Below are positions 9,501 to 17,129 of a DNA stretch of 64,000 nt, one piece after another (within the stretch, counting starts at the first letter, position 1; each line of letters begins with the position of its first letter). Made by a program: the position numbers and the translations under genes. The notes beneath the pieces were generated by a model that had not been told where the DNA came from, searched no databases, and worked only from the letters and a program-made list of their open reading frames with translations. The stretch comes from JAZDFC01 sp043808235 (GTDB lineage Bacteria; Bacteroidota; Ignavibacteria; Ignavibacteriales; Melioribacteraceae): the NCBI GenBank assembly GCA_043808235.1, contig JAZDFC010000026.1, positions 65,936-129,935 on the forward strand, written 5' to 3'.

Positions 9501-10939
9501 ATAAATGGATTCATATTTCCATTCGTTAGATTATGAATATTACTGACTCCAAAACCGGTGGTACTCCATGAAGTGCCGGAACCATGTCCGATATAATTTA
9601 CCATACTGCGCCCGGCATTAATGGCGGCAGCAACCTGTGCACTTGTAGCGCCCGGATCATAGATTTGATCTACCGTAGCGAATCCCATATCGTCTATAAG
9701 CATAGTGCGTAAAAGATTCATTCTTTCCCAATCCTTCAAAGGAGTTGAGCCGCTTTCATTACTTGCAACACCCGTTCCACTGAAAAGCCCGGAGTCTTCT
9801 GCGGCTCCATTTGTCGCTGAACTCTGATATGTTATTATTTTATTAAGTATATACTCGCAGTTAGTTGCGGATGTAGGCGAAATTCTTGAAATATATGCAT
9901 CGGGATAAGCGTCCGTACCGGCAAGTTTAACATAACACGGATCCGATGGAGCGCTTTCAGACGTCCCGTTTATGGTTGGGATTTCATTCGATTCACCGAT
10001 TAAAATGATGAACATCAAACTCTGCGCTTCATTATACAAATTTTGGATATAGGTTTTCAACGCAGCAGAACCGGAACCTGTCACGGTCGGATATTCTGCC
10101 GTTAATGTGTTGAATCCCTGCGAAACTTTCCAATTATAAAACGGAGTTACTTTAGAAGCATAATTTGAATGATATACGATCAATAATCTGCCAAGCTCAG
10201 GAAGAGGTGTGTATTCAGTTGACCGTTGAGTATAATTCAGGAAGAGATCTTTATATATGGGTTCAAATTCTTGTGCAATGTTATTTGAAATACGGTTAAG
10301 TGTATTCACGGGTTGTTGGGAATAATCATTAAATACTTCCACAACAAGTCTTTTACAGATAGTCATTTCACCGCGCACAGGATTAAAACGCATCGGATTG
10401 AATTGGATCGTAACACCTCGGAAATCGCGCATAATATATGGGGAGCTTAAGGAAATTACTTCGCTAGGATACCAAGCGTCTTTGTTGTAAAACTCATCGA
10501 ACGTATATGGAATGGAATCCGGATCGATATCCCTCGTAAAATGCCCTTTCGAAGGAGCAACCGGGATGGTCGATTCAGTCATATATTCTTCATCAATTAT
10601 TTTAAAATTTACTGCATCATAGTCCGAAATTATAATGCTGTTTTTTCCAATAGGAACTTGTGGAAAACCTTGGTCCATCATCCAAACCATGTCCGGAACA
10701 GATAAAGTAATGTATGTTTTACCTGCAATTAAAATTTCCTCGCTGTTATAGCCTCCGAAAGTATATTCAAGTATAGTGCTGTTTGCACTCGTTTGTAAAA
10801 CACTAATTTCAACACCCGCACTTGTCCCGTTGACTAATATTTCTTTTGCAAAGCTGTTAAGTGTTGGGAAGATCAGAAATGAAATAAATATTACAGCGAA
10901 TAAGTAAATATTTTTTGAAATGGTACTCTTTTTAACCAT
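6548..10939 (-). CDS. Secreted C25 (gingipain-type) cysteine peptidase with sorting domain
   Basis: A 1463-residue exported protein with a signal peptide at about 1-32 and an AGGAG ribosome site seven bases before the ATG. A propeptide-like region leads to the C25 catalytic domain (about 250-590). His452 lies in 'MVNYIGHGSG' and Cys485 in 'IIDVACQNGDF', the expected catalytic pair. A fibronectin type III domain follows (about 595-700), then a beta-rich region around 796-985 ('FGLKFYGITYNQIYVSANGT'), two repeats of the form 'GWNII...YDGAYN...GYW.K' (about 1059-1107 and 1130-1180), and a type IX-style sorting domain at about 1369-1463 ('NYPNPFNPTTTIKYALP'). It is probably secreted across the outer membrane and anchored or released there to digest extracellular protein. 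It is a single-gene unit with its own terminator. Confidence 0.9.
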   Translation of the reverse strand: MVKKSTISKNIYLFAVIFISFLIFPTLNSFAKEILVNGTSAGVEISVLQTSANSTILEYTFGGYNSEEILIAGKTYITLSVPDMVWMMDQGFPQVPIGKNSIIISDYDAVNFKIIDEEYMTESTIPVAPSKGHFTRDIDPDSIPYTFDEFYNKDAWYPSEVISLSSPYIMRDFRGVTIQFNPMRFNPVRGEMTICKRLVVEVFNDYSQQPVNTLNRISNNIAQEFEPIYKDLFLNYTQRSTEYTPLPELGRLLIVYHSNYASKVTPFYNWKVSQGFNTLTAEYPTVTGSGSAALKTYIQNLYNEAQSLMFIILIGESNEIPTINGTSESAPSDPCYVKLAGTDAYPDAYISRISPTSATNCEYILNKIITYQSSATNGAAEDSGLFSGTGVASNESGSTPLKDWERMNLLRTMLIDDMGFATVDQIYDPGATSAQVAAAINAGRSMVNYIGHGSGTSWSTTGFGVSNIHNLTNGNMNPFIIDVACQNGDFTRTECMEEAWIRAGDAANPKGAIAVYGASTNASWVPPCDLQNHAIKLMTTYQKMTVGGICFNGLMHAMDLWGGSSGEGLKLMEQYNIFGDCSTMLIFTTPPDDIAPTQVNDLDAGDITSTSITLTWTAPMDASTGGVAGYDIRYSLNPINDDDDFNNAQSMLLTGQNDVQGTPKSFSCTGLDFSTTYYFTLKAFDAFGNTSLLSNPVSEGTWGAPQMDVTPELVNVSLPVNSTYIDSILISNTTAYSSTLDYEVELTNNTFPTEMFRVNLKPISINNSNESSTKGIESPNRGQSFRGSGGPDNFGYQWIDSNDPAGPTYVWNDISTTGTAATQWTATGTYSAKDEGYSGPFNLGFGLKFYGITYNQIYVSANGTILFAALTSGDMSNAAIPNSSAPNNFIAPFWDDLDGSNQGTVHYQQIGNKFIVQFTNWQKYNATSSLTFQVEINSSGKIMFYYKTLTGTLTNATVGIENSDGTDGLQIVRDAAYLANNLAIQISADPEWLIADIPEGTLYNGSSAAIELEFITTDLIEGQYSMDVVITGNDPAESVITVPVTLTVGIMSTECQVNTGWNIISVPLNCTCMDVDSLYPNAVSDAFLYDGAYNSAEVLQNGTGYWLKFDASESINISGSAVTQNIPVEAGWNIIGPFHQSVAITDITSVPEGIIESDFFGYDGAYNTADTLQCGKGYWIKTSAAGELNFKNLRKVTSDNSQKTEDILSGIIEAPISVSDGISATKISLAAGINPEATNGLDISLGESELPPIAPSGLDARFVFNEANNYSSSYRDYKNCSLGSAGVFTYTLNYRLTNGSKGLILNFTIPTGLSMNIQDLTGGKLINQNFAAGENHFVNPLTTALSGLKITLKYDGTIFNNGLAKTEILPEEYILDQNYPNPFNPTTTIKYALPFESSVRLEIYNTLGQRIAELVNENQSAGYYEVKFDAANISSGIYFYVMTAESMKDTNQFRTVKKMLMVK

Positions 10940-11117
10940 CGTAAGCTCCTGCGAACGTAATTGAAATTTTTAAGTGTGGTTTTGGGATTTAAGAATTTTT
11001 TTTGAACGATTCATTATAGAAAAATTTTAAGATTAACCTACGTCAATATAGAAATTAATTGCGATATAATCATCTTTTATTGGCTAAAAGAATATGAGAT
11101 TATAACGCACGAGTAAG

Positions 11118-11145
11118 TTTTTTCGCAATATTATTGGCGAAAAAA
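11118..11145 (-). terminator. AT-rich hairpin with T-run, likely terminator of ada/ogt
   Basis: Arms TTTTTTCGC (11118-11126) and GCGAAAAAA (11137-11145) pair perfectly with a 10-base loop. They give a T-run on either strand, but only the minus-strand Ada/Ogt gene ends nearby (11199). A second small perfect hairpin, ATTCTGAA/TTCAGAAT at 11162-11180, lies between it and the stop codon. The stem is weak in GC, so efficiency is uncertain. Confidence 0.5.
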
Positions 11146-11198
11146 AATCGATTATTTGAGGATTCTGAAGAATTCAGAATAAAATTGCCGGATTGTTT

Positions 11199-12239
11199 TT
11201 AAGAATTTTGCCTTTCATGATCGAGCAACCAATTCTTTCTTGCCAATCCGCCGCCATAGCCCGTTAAATTTCCATCCTTCCCAATTACCCTGTGGCAAGG
11301 AATTAAAATGGAGACTCTGTTGTGTCCATTTGCCGAGGCGACAGCTCTTACTGCTGTGGGTTTTTTAAGTGCAATAGCTTGCTGCTCGTATGAGCGTGTT
11401 TCTCCGTATGGAATATCTTTCAGTATTTCCCAAACTGAATGTTGAAAGGGAGTGCCCGGTGTATGTAGTGTAACTGTAAATTGTTTTAGTGTTCCATTAA
11501 AATATTCCGCAAGTTCTTTTTGTACTTTAACAAGATGTTCGTTTGTGCCGGGGAGAATTTCCGCATTCAGTCTTCTTCGTAAATCTTTAAATTCTGTTTC
11601 AAGCATTCTCCTATCCGTAAATTCAACAAGACAAACGCCTGTCGAAGTAGCGCACGCAAACATCGGTCCAATTGGAGTAGTGAATCGAACAATGTTTATG
11701 ATAGTTTTCTCAGGTGAATCAGTTGGAGATTTTCCAACAATTGCCTGGTAACTTGAATTGAATCCGCTTAATGAATTATATCCTGAACTGAAGGCTGTTG
11801 AGGTAACTAATTCGCCATGGATAATATTCCGGTAAGCGCCATTAATCCGCAGCATCCTTTGATATGATTGAAAAGTCATTTTGTGATTTTTTTTGAACCA
11901 CCGCCTGATCTGATTCGGCTCGATACCTTTTTGCACAAGATCTGAATCCTTAATTTTTACGTGAGGTTGCTCTTGAAGTTCGGTCAGTAAATATTTAATT
12001 TTTTCCGGCGTTTCACCAAACAACTCAAGCGGACTGCACTTTTTGCATGGTCTAAATCCATGTTGCAATGCTTCTTTCGGGGAATCGTAAAATGTAATAT
12101 TCTCCGGATTCGGAGTGCGTGCCGAACATGTCGGTCTGCAAAATATTTTCGTCGTTTTAACTGCCGTAACGAAGATACCTTCGTAAGCGGAATCCCGCTT
12201 TGAAATAGCTTTATATTTTTGTTCGAATGTTAGCGTCAT
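11199..12239 (-). CDS. ada: Ada-type methyl-phosphotriester/O6-alkylguanine DNA methyltransferase and regulator
   Basis: A 346-residue protein from the ATG at 12237-12239; an AAAGGA site nine bases upstream decides this start over two earlier ATGs. The N-terminal zinc domain has the four Cys of Ada (34, 38, 65, 68: 'FCRPTC' and 'PCKKC'), of which the first is the usual methyl acceptor from phosphotriesters. The central part (about 75-170) is an AraC-like DNA-binding region. The C-terminal Ogt domain carries 'ILIPCHRVIG' with acceptor Cys315. It repairs alkylated DNA by suicide transfer and, once methylated, probably activates its own regulon. No alkB or alkA lies next to it. Confidence 0.93.
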   Translation of the reverse strand: MTLTFEQKYKAISKRDSAYEGIFVTAVKTTKIFCRPTCSARTPNPENITFYDSPKEALQHGFRPCKKCSPLELFGETPEKIKYLLTELQEQPHVKIKDSDLVQKGIEPNQIRRWFKKNHKMTFQSYQRMLRINGAYRNIIHGELVTSTAFSSGYNSLSGFNSSYQAIVGKSPTDSPEKTIINIVRFTTPIGPMFACATSTGVCLVEFTDRRMLETEFKDLRRRLNAEILPGTNEHLVKVQKELAEYFNGTLKQFTVTLHTPGTPFQHSVWEILKDIPYGETRSYEQQAIALKKPTAVRAVASANGHNRVSILIPCHRVIGKDGNLTGYGGGLARKNWLLDHERQNS

Positions 12240-12436
12240 CTTGTTCATTCCTTTCAAAAAAATATTATTCTTACAGTAAATAAGAACAAATTATTAATGA
12301 TTCACTACCGATAAATTGACATCAATGCTGGAATCAACAAAACCTGCTGGAGAAATACAATATTCGGCTTTGCGGCAAAATAATTATGGAAGTAAATTAT
12401 TTATTTTAAATTGTCAGCGTTTATTATTTTAGCAAC

Positions 12437-13813
12437 ATGAAAATTATTTCTAAGATACAAAACATCTTTTTCCCCAAATTGAACCCGCAATTAGTCCTGA
12501 TAATCGGCTTTATAATTGTAATACTTACCGGCGCTGTTCTACTCAGCCTTCCGTTTTCATTAACAGGCAAGCCGATAACTTTTATTGATGCCGTTTTTAC
12601 ATCAGCTTCGGCGACATGTGTTACCGGTTTGGTAGTTGTTGATACCGGTTCCCATTTCTCAATGATCGGGCAAACAATAATATTAATTTTAATTCAAATC
12701 GGCGGGCTCGGTGTAATGTCCTTTTCAACACTTTTTCTTTTTTATTTACGCGGAAGGTTTGGAATCGGCAGCAGGGAAATTATCCATGAAACATTATCAT
12801 TTTTCGATACGATTGATATCGGCTCCCTATTAAATTCGGTTTTTCGCTTCACCTTTTTGTTCGAGGGGATTGGAGCCTTTTTGTTGACAATACGATTTTG
12901 TTTTGACATGCCTTTTGATAGAGCTTTATATACGGCATTCTTTCATTCAATCTCGGCTTTTTGTAACGCGGGATTCAGTACTTTTAACAATAATCTTATG
13001 TTGTATCGCTCCGATGTGTTCGTAAATCTGGTCGTGATGTTTTTAATTGTTATCGGTGGAATTGGATTTATTGTTATTTATGAAATAAATAAAGCATATA
13101 GAAAAAGAATTTCTTTTCACGGTCTTTCACTGCACACTAAAACTGTTTTGGTTGTTACCGGAATTTTAATTGTTGGCGGCGCTGCCTTGCTATTAGCTTT
13201 TGAATATAACGTTTCACTGAAGAATGATAATTTTTTTACAAAAGTGCTCGCATCATTTTTCCAATCGATTACTGCACGTACAGCGGGATTTAATACAGTA
13301 GATATTTCCTCTGTTACGATGCCTTCGATATTTGTTTTTATAGCGCTAATGTTCATTGGTGCATCGCCCGCAAGTTGCGGTGGCGGTATTAAAACTGCTA
13401 CAGCTGCTGTAATTTTTGCTTTTGTTAAATCCAAAATCAACGATAACTCCAATGTAAATCTCTTTTACAATACTTTACCGTTAAAAGTAATTTCAAAGGC
13501 AATCGTAGTTGTTACATTCGCAATGCTTGTTGTAATTGGCTTCTCATTTGCGGTTTCTCTTTTTGAGCTTGAGAATGCTTCGTTCCAGGGTGAAGGCACA
13601 AGATTTATCCAGGTTTTTTTTGAAGTGGCTTCGGCATTTGGAACCGTTGGTCTTTCCGCTGGAATTACTTCCGATCTCTCTTCGGCGAGTAAAATACTTA
13701 TTTCAATTGTGATGTTGATAGGTCGCGTTGGACCATTGACAATAGCAACTGTAATGGCATCGAAAGATGAAAAAGACATTAGATATGCACAAGATAATAT
13801 TTTAGTGGGATAA
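12437..13813 (+). CDS. trkH: TrkH/KtrB-type potassium uptake channel subunit
   Basis: A 458-residue integral membrane protein. Four half-membrane pore loops with the filter Gly are visible in order: 'TCVTGLVVVDT' (Gly64), 'FCNAGFSTF', 'TARTAGFNTVDI' and 'FGTVGLSAGI', as expected for the K+ selectivity filter of the Trk/Ktr/HKT superfamily. The conserved Arg after the fourth pore ('MLIGRVGPLTI') is present. The length fits the KtrB type rather than the longer E. coli TrkH. It is followed after five bases by a TrkA/KtrA-type regulatory subunit and works with it in K+ import at the inner membrane. Confidence 0.93.
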   Translation: MKIISKIQNIFFPKLNPQLVLIIGFIIVILTGAVLLSLPFSLTGKPITFIDAVFTSASATCVTGLVVVDTGSHFSMIGQTIILILIQIGGLGVMSFSTLFLFYLRGRFGIGSREIIHETLSFFDTIDIGSLLNSVFRFTFLFEGIGAFLLTIRFCFDMPFDRALYTAFFHSISAFCNAGFSTFNNNLMLYRSDVFVNLVVMFLIVIGGIGFIVIYEINKAYRKRISFHGLSLHTKTVLVVTGILIVGGAALLLAFEYNVSLKNDNFFTKVLASFFQSITARTAGFNTVDISSVTMPSIFVFIALMFIGASPASCGGGIKTATAAVIFAFVKSKINDNSNVNLFYNTLPLKVISKAIVVVTFAMLVVIGFSFAVSLFELENASFQGEGTRFIQVFFEVASAFGTVGLSAGITSDLSSASKILISIVMLIGRVGPLTIATVMASKDEKDIRYAQDNILVG

Positions 13814-13818
13814 CAGTA

Positions 13819-14475
13819 ATGAAAAACATAGCAATAATCGGACTCAGCAGTTTTGGTTTTTATTTGTGTAAATCACTCAGCGCTTTTGGCTTTAATCTAA
13901 TGGCGATTGATGTGAAAGACGATCTTGTAAAACAGGTCAGACCTTTTGTGCGCAAAGCTGTTATAGGCGATGCAAAGGATAAAGATTTTTTAATGAAACT
14001 CGGCATCGAAGATTTTGATACCGTAATTGTTTCCGTGGGCAGCAAAATAGATGTAAGTATACTAATCACTCTTTATATGAAAGAGTTGAATATTAAAGAG
14101 ATTATTGCAAAAGCCGTTAACGAAGACCACGCCAAAATTTTAAACAGGATTGGCGCAACACGTATAATTTTCCCCGAGCGCGACCTGGCGGAACGAATGG
14201 CCTATACAATTGCCTCGCCGAATTTTCTTGAGTACATTCCGCTAACGGAAGGATTCAGTTTGATTGAGATTGCACCGGCACAGGAATGGCTTGGCAAAAA
14301 ACTTAAAGAATTATTGCTGAGGAACCGCTATCAAATTCAGATTGCGATGGTTAGGGAAATAATCCCCGAACGTGTTGTAATTCCGGACGGTGAGTTCATA
14401 CTTAAAGACAGCGATATACTCTACATTGTTGGCAGCGATGAAAATATTATCAAGCTTCAGAAAGATATTACATAG
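13819..14475 (+). CDS. trkA: TrkA/KtrA-type regulatory subunit of potassium uptake
   Basis: A 218-residue cytoplasmic RCK protein. The N-terminal Rossmann fold begins 'MKNIAIIGLSSFG'; the nucleotide loop reads GLSSFG rather than GxGxxG, a variant common in KtrA-like proteins. An acidic end of the second strand ('MAIDVKDD') suggests NAD or adenine-nucleotide binding. The TrkA_C domain covers about 135-218 ('YIPLTEGFSLIEIAPAQEWL ... DSDILYIVGSDENI'). A single RCK unit, half the size of E. coli TrkA, fits an octameric KtrA-like ring gating the channel encoded directly upstream. It is the last gene of the pair, followed by a long hairpin. Confidence 0.92.
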   Translation: MKNIAIIGLSSFGFYLCKSLSAFGFNLMAIDVKDDLVKQVRPFVRKAVIGDAKDKDFLMKLGIEDFDTVIVSVGSKIDVSILITLYMKELNIKEIIAKAVNEDHAKILNRIGATRIIFPERDLAERMAYTIASPNFLEYIPLTEGFSLIEIAPAQEWLGKKLKELLLRNRYQIQIAMVREIIPERVVIPDGEFILKDSDILYIVGSDENIIKLQKDIT

Positions 14476-14479
14476 TGTC

Positions 14480-14563
14480 ATGTCAAATGTAAGATGGAAA
14501 ACGTAAAATGGAATTTTGACGATATCTGTGGTTGTTTAACATCTTCCATTTTACATGTGACAT
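14480..14563. repeat. Long imperfect inverted repeat between convergent genes
   Basis: Arms of 20 bases at 14480-14499 and 14544-14563 match at 18 of 20 positions (ATGTCAAATGTAAGATGGAA against its inverse) around a 44-base loop. The loop side also holds heptad-spaced TGGAAAA-like words, as at 56559-56596. It lies between the stops of trkA and the convergent oxidoreductase and could act as a two-way terminator or RNA-end protector. It looks like a dispersed palindromic element. Confidence 0.6.
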
Positions 14564-14595
14564 ACCAATAGTTATCGGCGCATAAAAGATTTTCG

Positions 14596-15618
14596 TTATT
14601 CTTCGGCCACGGTTAAAACAATCTTGCCTTCCACCGTCGCTTTATCAAGTAGTTCATGTGCTTTCACCGCATCTGTTAGTGGCAGCTTGTAGGAAATTAC
14701 CGGTGCAATTTTTCGTTGGCGCAATAATTCCAAAAGAGAATTGAAATCTTCTTTGAACCAGTCCGGATGTTTCTTTTGCATCCCTGTAATCGAATAGAAA
14801 GTGGTTGATTTTTTATTCGGAAGCAGATTCCACAAACTCAGCTTTATAAAATCCAACACTACACTCAACATACTCCCATTACCTGTAACTGCTTTTTGAA
14901 AACCATAAGCGACTAAGATTCCACCCGGTTTAAGAACTGAGAAAGATCTTTTTAAATAATCTCCACCGATTCCATCAATCACAAAATCCACACCGCTGCC
15001 GGTTAAAGTTTTAATTTTTTCTACAAAATCTTCCGATTGATAATCAATTGCAACCGCGCCCATTTTATTAATTAATTCTTGTTTGGATTTACTGCCCGTG
15101 CCATACATTTTCAAATCAAGCAATTTACCAAGTTGCAGTAAAGCTGTGCCGACGGCTCCGCCTGCCCCGTGAATTAAAATCGATTTGCCTTTTTGAATCT
15201 TTGCAGCGCGATGCATCATTTGGTATGCCGTTATGTATGTGAGGGGCAGGCTAACAACTTCGGATGAATCCAAATCTTTCGGAACCGGGAGTAATCTTTC
15301 CTGATTGATGCACATGTATTCCGAGTAGGCCCCAAACACAGTTAACGCGGCAACTTTGTCGCCAACCGAAAAAGTTTTTACATCAGCGCCGCATTTGTCA
15401 ACTTTTCCAACCATATCGTAACCCGGCGAGAACGGAGGCTTGTCTTTAACTGCCGGATACTTTCCCATTCGCAGTAAAGTATCGGTAAACGCAGCGCTTG
15501 TAACGAGAACCTTGACTCTAATCTCATTTTGTTCCGGTTCGGGCAGGTTGTTTTCTTCAACAACTTTCAATACATCGGGTCCGCCGTACTTGGAAATGAC
15601 AACTTTTTTGTAATCCAT
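14596..15618 (-). CDS. Medium-chain NAD(P)H dehydrogenase/quinone oxidoreductase family protein
   Basis: A 340-residue MDR-superfamily enzyme without the catalytic or structural zinc ligands of alcohol dehydrogenases. The GroES-like N-terminal domain (about 1-125) includes 'FSPGYDMVGKVDKCGADVKT'. The nucleotide fold starts at about 147 with 'LIHGAGGAVGTALLQLGK' (glycine motif at 151-157), typical of NADPH-dependent quinone oxidoreductases and enoyl reductases. The likely reaction is NAD(P)H-dependent reduction of a quinone or an alpha,beta-unsaturated carbonyl in the cytoplasm; the substrate is not deducible. It follows the methyltransferase gene on the same strand at 63 bases, so co-transcription is possible. 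Confidence 0.88.
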   Translation of the reverse strand: MDYKKVVISKYGGPDVLKVVEENNLPEPEQNEIRVKVLVTSAAFTDTLLRMGKYPAVKDKPPFSPGYDMVGKVDKCGADVKTFSVGDKVAALTVFGAYSEYMCINQERLLPVPKDLDSSEVVSLPLTYITAYQMMHRAAKIQKGKSILIHGAGGAVGTALLQLGKLLDLKMYGTGSKSKQELINKMGAVAIDYQSEDFVEKIKTLTGSGVDFVIDGIGGDYLKRSFSVLKPGGILVAYGFQKAVTGNGSMLSVVLDFIKLSLWNLLPNKKSTTFYSITGMQKKHPDWFKEDFNSLLELLRQRKIAPVISYKLPLTDAVKAHELLDKATVEGKIVLTVAEE

Positions 15619-15681
15619 TATTTACTAATACTCTTAATTGTTTGATTTCTTAATAAATTCAATCACTACGTCCAATTCCGG

Positions 15682-16239
15682 TTAAGCATGCGTCAGTATT
15701 GCAATTCTTCCAATTGATAATTTAAATCCCTGTTCAACCGAAAAACCGGCGTTCCTTGCTAGGTTCATGGAGAATTCAAAATCCTTTTTGGTAACATGCC
15801 CGAGCGGTTCAACAATAAAAATCTTGCCGCTATTTGCAAGTGTGTTTTTTAATTCCATAAAGAATTTTTCTTTGCCGGGTACTTCATGAAGCATGTAAAA
15901 CACAAGTATAAAATCAACCTTTTCTGGAAGATTTATTTTATCCTGCCCGGTTATGTGAAGTACAACAATTTGTTCAAGTGCAGTTCCTTGAATTTTCGTT
16001 TTGATTTTTTGAAGCATCCCCTCCTGCATATCGGCGGCATACACTTTCCCGGTTTTGCCAACCATCATTGCGGCTTCAATTGAGAAAAATCCGGGACCAC
16101 ACCCAATATCGAGAACTTTCATTCCTTCTTTAATATACGGAGCTAAAATTTTGTTTGGATTTTGTACCCATCTTCTAAGTTTGTTGTCGAGTGAACCGGC
16201 AAGTTCAACCGGGCACACTCTGTTTTTGTCTTCTTTCAT
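15682..16239 (-). CDS. Class I SAM-dependent methyltransferase
   Basis: A 185-residue protein from the ATG at 16237-16239 (MKEDKNRVCPVELAGSLDNK). An upstream start adds 12 residues of no family character. Motif I is 'VLDIGCGPG' (about 42-50), followed by an acidic second-strand end ('KVYAADMQEGML') and motif IV-like 'VDFILVFYMLHEV', so the SAM fold is complete. The opening 'CPVELAGSLDNKLRRWVQNP' is characteristic of a small family of ubiE-like methyltransferases I have seen in bacteria and archaea; its substrate is unknown to me. It sits between the GIN lipoprotein and the oxidoreductase on the same strand. Confidence 0.88.
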   Translation of the reverse strand: MKEDKNRVCPVELAGSLDNKLRRWVQNPNKILAPYIKEGMKVLDIGCGPGFFSIEAAMMVGKTGKVYAADMQEGMLQKIKTKIQGTALEQIVVLHITGQDKINLPEKVDFILVFYMLHEVPGKEKFFMELKNTLANSGKIFIVEPLGHVTKKDFEFSMNLARNAGFSVEQGFKLSIGRIAILTHA

Positions 16240-16309
16240 TTTTATTTCTCTAATATTTATTCTGATAGTATTCAAGCAATTTCCTACTAATTTTAAAATC
16301 TATGCGCAC

Positions 16310-16987
16310 TTATCTTTTATAAATATTTCCAATTCCGGTGATTTGGCTTTTTACTTCTGGGTCGCCTCCATAAACTATATTTCCAACTCCCGAAATTGAT
16401 GCATCGAGATAATCGGAAACATTCACATAAATATTACCGGCGCCATGCACGCGAGCAGTGCATTCTTCGGTAGTAAAATCAAACGCATCAATATTTCCTG
16501 AACCGTTGATACCGCAATACAGATTTTCGCCATTACCCTTTAAATAAATGTTGCCGGCTCCACTAATTGTGCAGTCAAGATCATCGGACTCAATAAAATT
16601 CTGCACAGAGATATCGCCAGCGCCGTCAATTGAAATCAAATCGATGGTTTTTAGTGAGACATAAATTCGAACCGTAACATCGTCGTAACTTCCATCTTGC
16701 AAGCCTACCACTAAATTCCCGTCGCTCTTTCTGGCGATTACATCTTCGATAATATTATCGTCGGCTTCCACGCGAATGTATTGATGATCATCCTGGGTTA
16801 AATAAACATTACCGGTATAACGTAGAATTAATCCGTAGCATTCACTTACACTTCTTGTTTCAGATACAATTCTGCCGGAACCGTGGATATGATGATCGGG
16901 TTCGTTGATGTTAAGATCAATACAACCGGTGAATAATGTCAGCGCCACGCTGAACAATAAAATTCCTTTCATTACTTTCGTTTTCAT
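16310..16987 (-). CDS. GIN-domain (DUF2807) lipoprotein
   Basis: A 225-residue protein started at the ATG at 16985-16987, which has a GGAG site and gives a lipoprotein signal ending in LFTGC (Cys22). An earlier in-frame start would bury that signal. The mature part is a right-handed beta-helix of short repeats, each with G-x-G-(N/D)-I: 'DGAGDISV', 'SGAGNIYL', 'NGSGNIDA', 'HGAGNIYV', 'SGVGNIVY' and 'TGIGNIYK'. This is the head-GIN domain, common in Bacteroidota and usually of unknown function, possibly adhesive. It would be anchored in an envelope membrane by its lipid. Confidence 0.9.
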   Translation of the reverse strand: MKTKVMKGILLFSVALTLFTGCIDLNINEPDHHIHGSGRIVSETRSVSECYGLILRYTGNVYLTQDDHQYIRVEADDNIIEDVIARKSDGNLVVGLQDGSYDDVTVRIYVSLKTIDLISIDGAGDISVQNFIESDDLDCTISGAGNIYLKGNGENLYCGINGSGNIDAFDFTTEECTARVHGAGNIYVNVSDYLDASISGVGNIVYGGDPEVKSQITGIGNIYKR

Positions 16988-17129
16988 AATTGCTCCGTTT
17001 AAATTATTATTGGTGACAAAAAGTGAAATAAGATTTACGCATCTGCAATTATGACGCACCTCTTTTTAAAAGGTTGCGCCCAGTATAAATCCGAATAAAT
17101 AAAAAAAGAAAGTATCGACCCCCACGAAT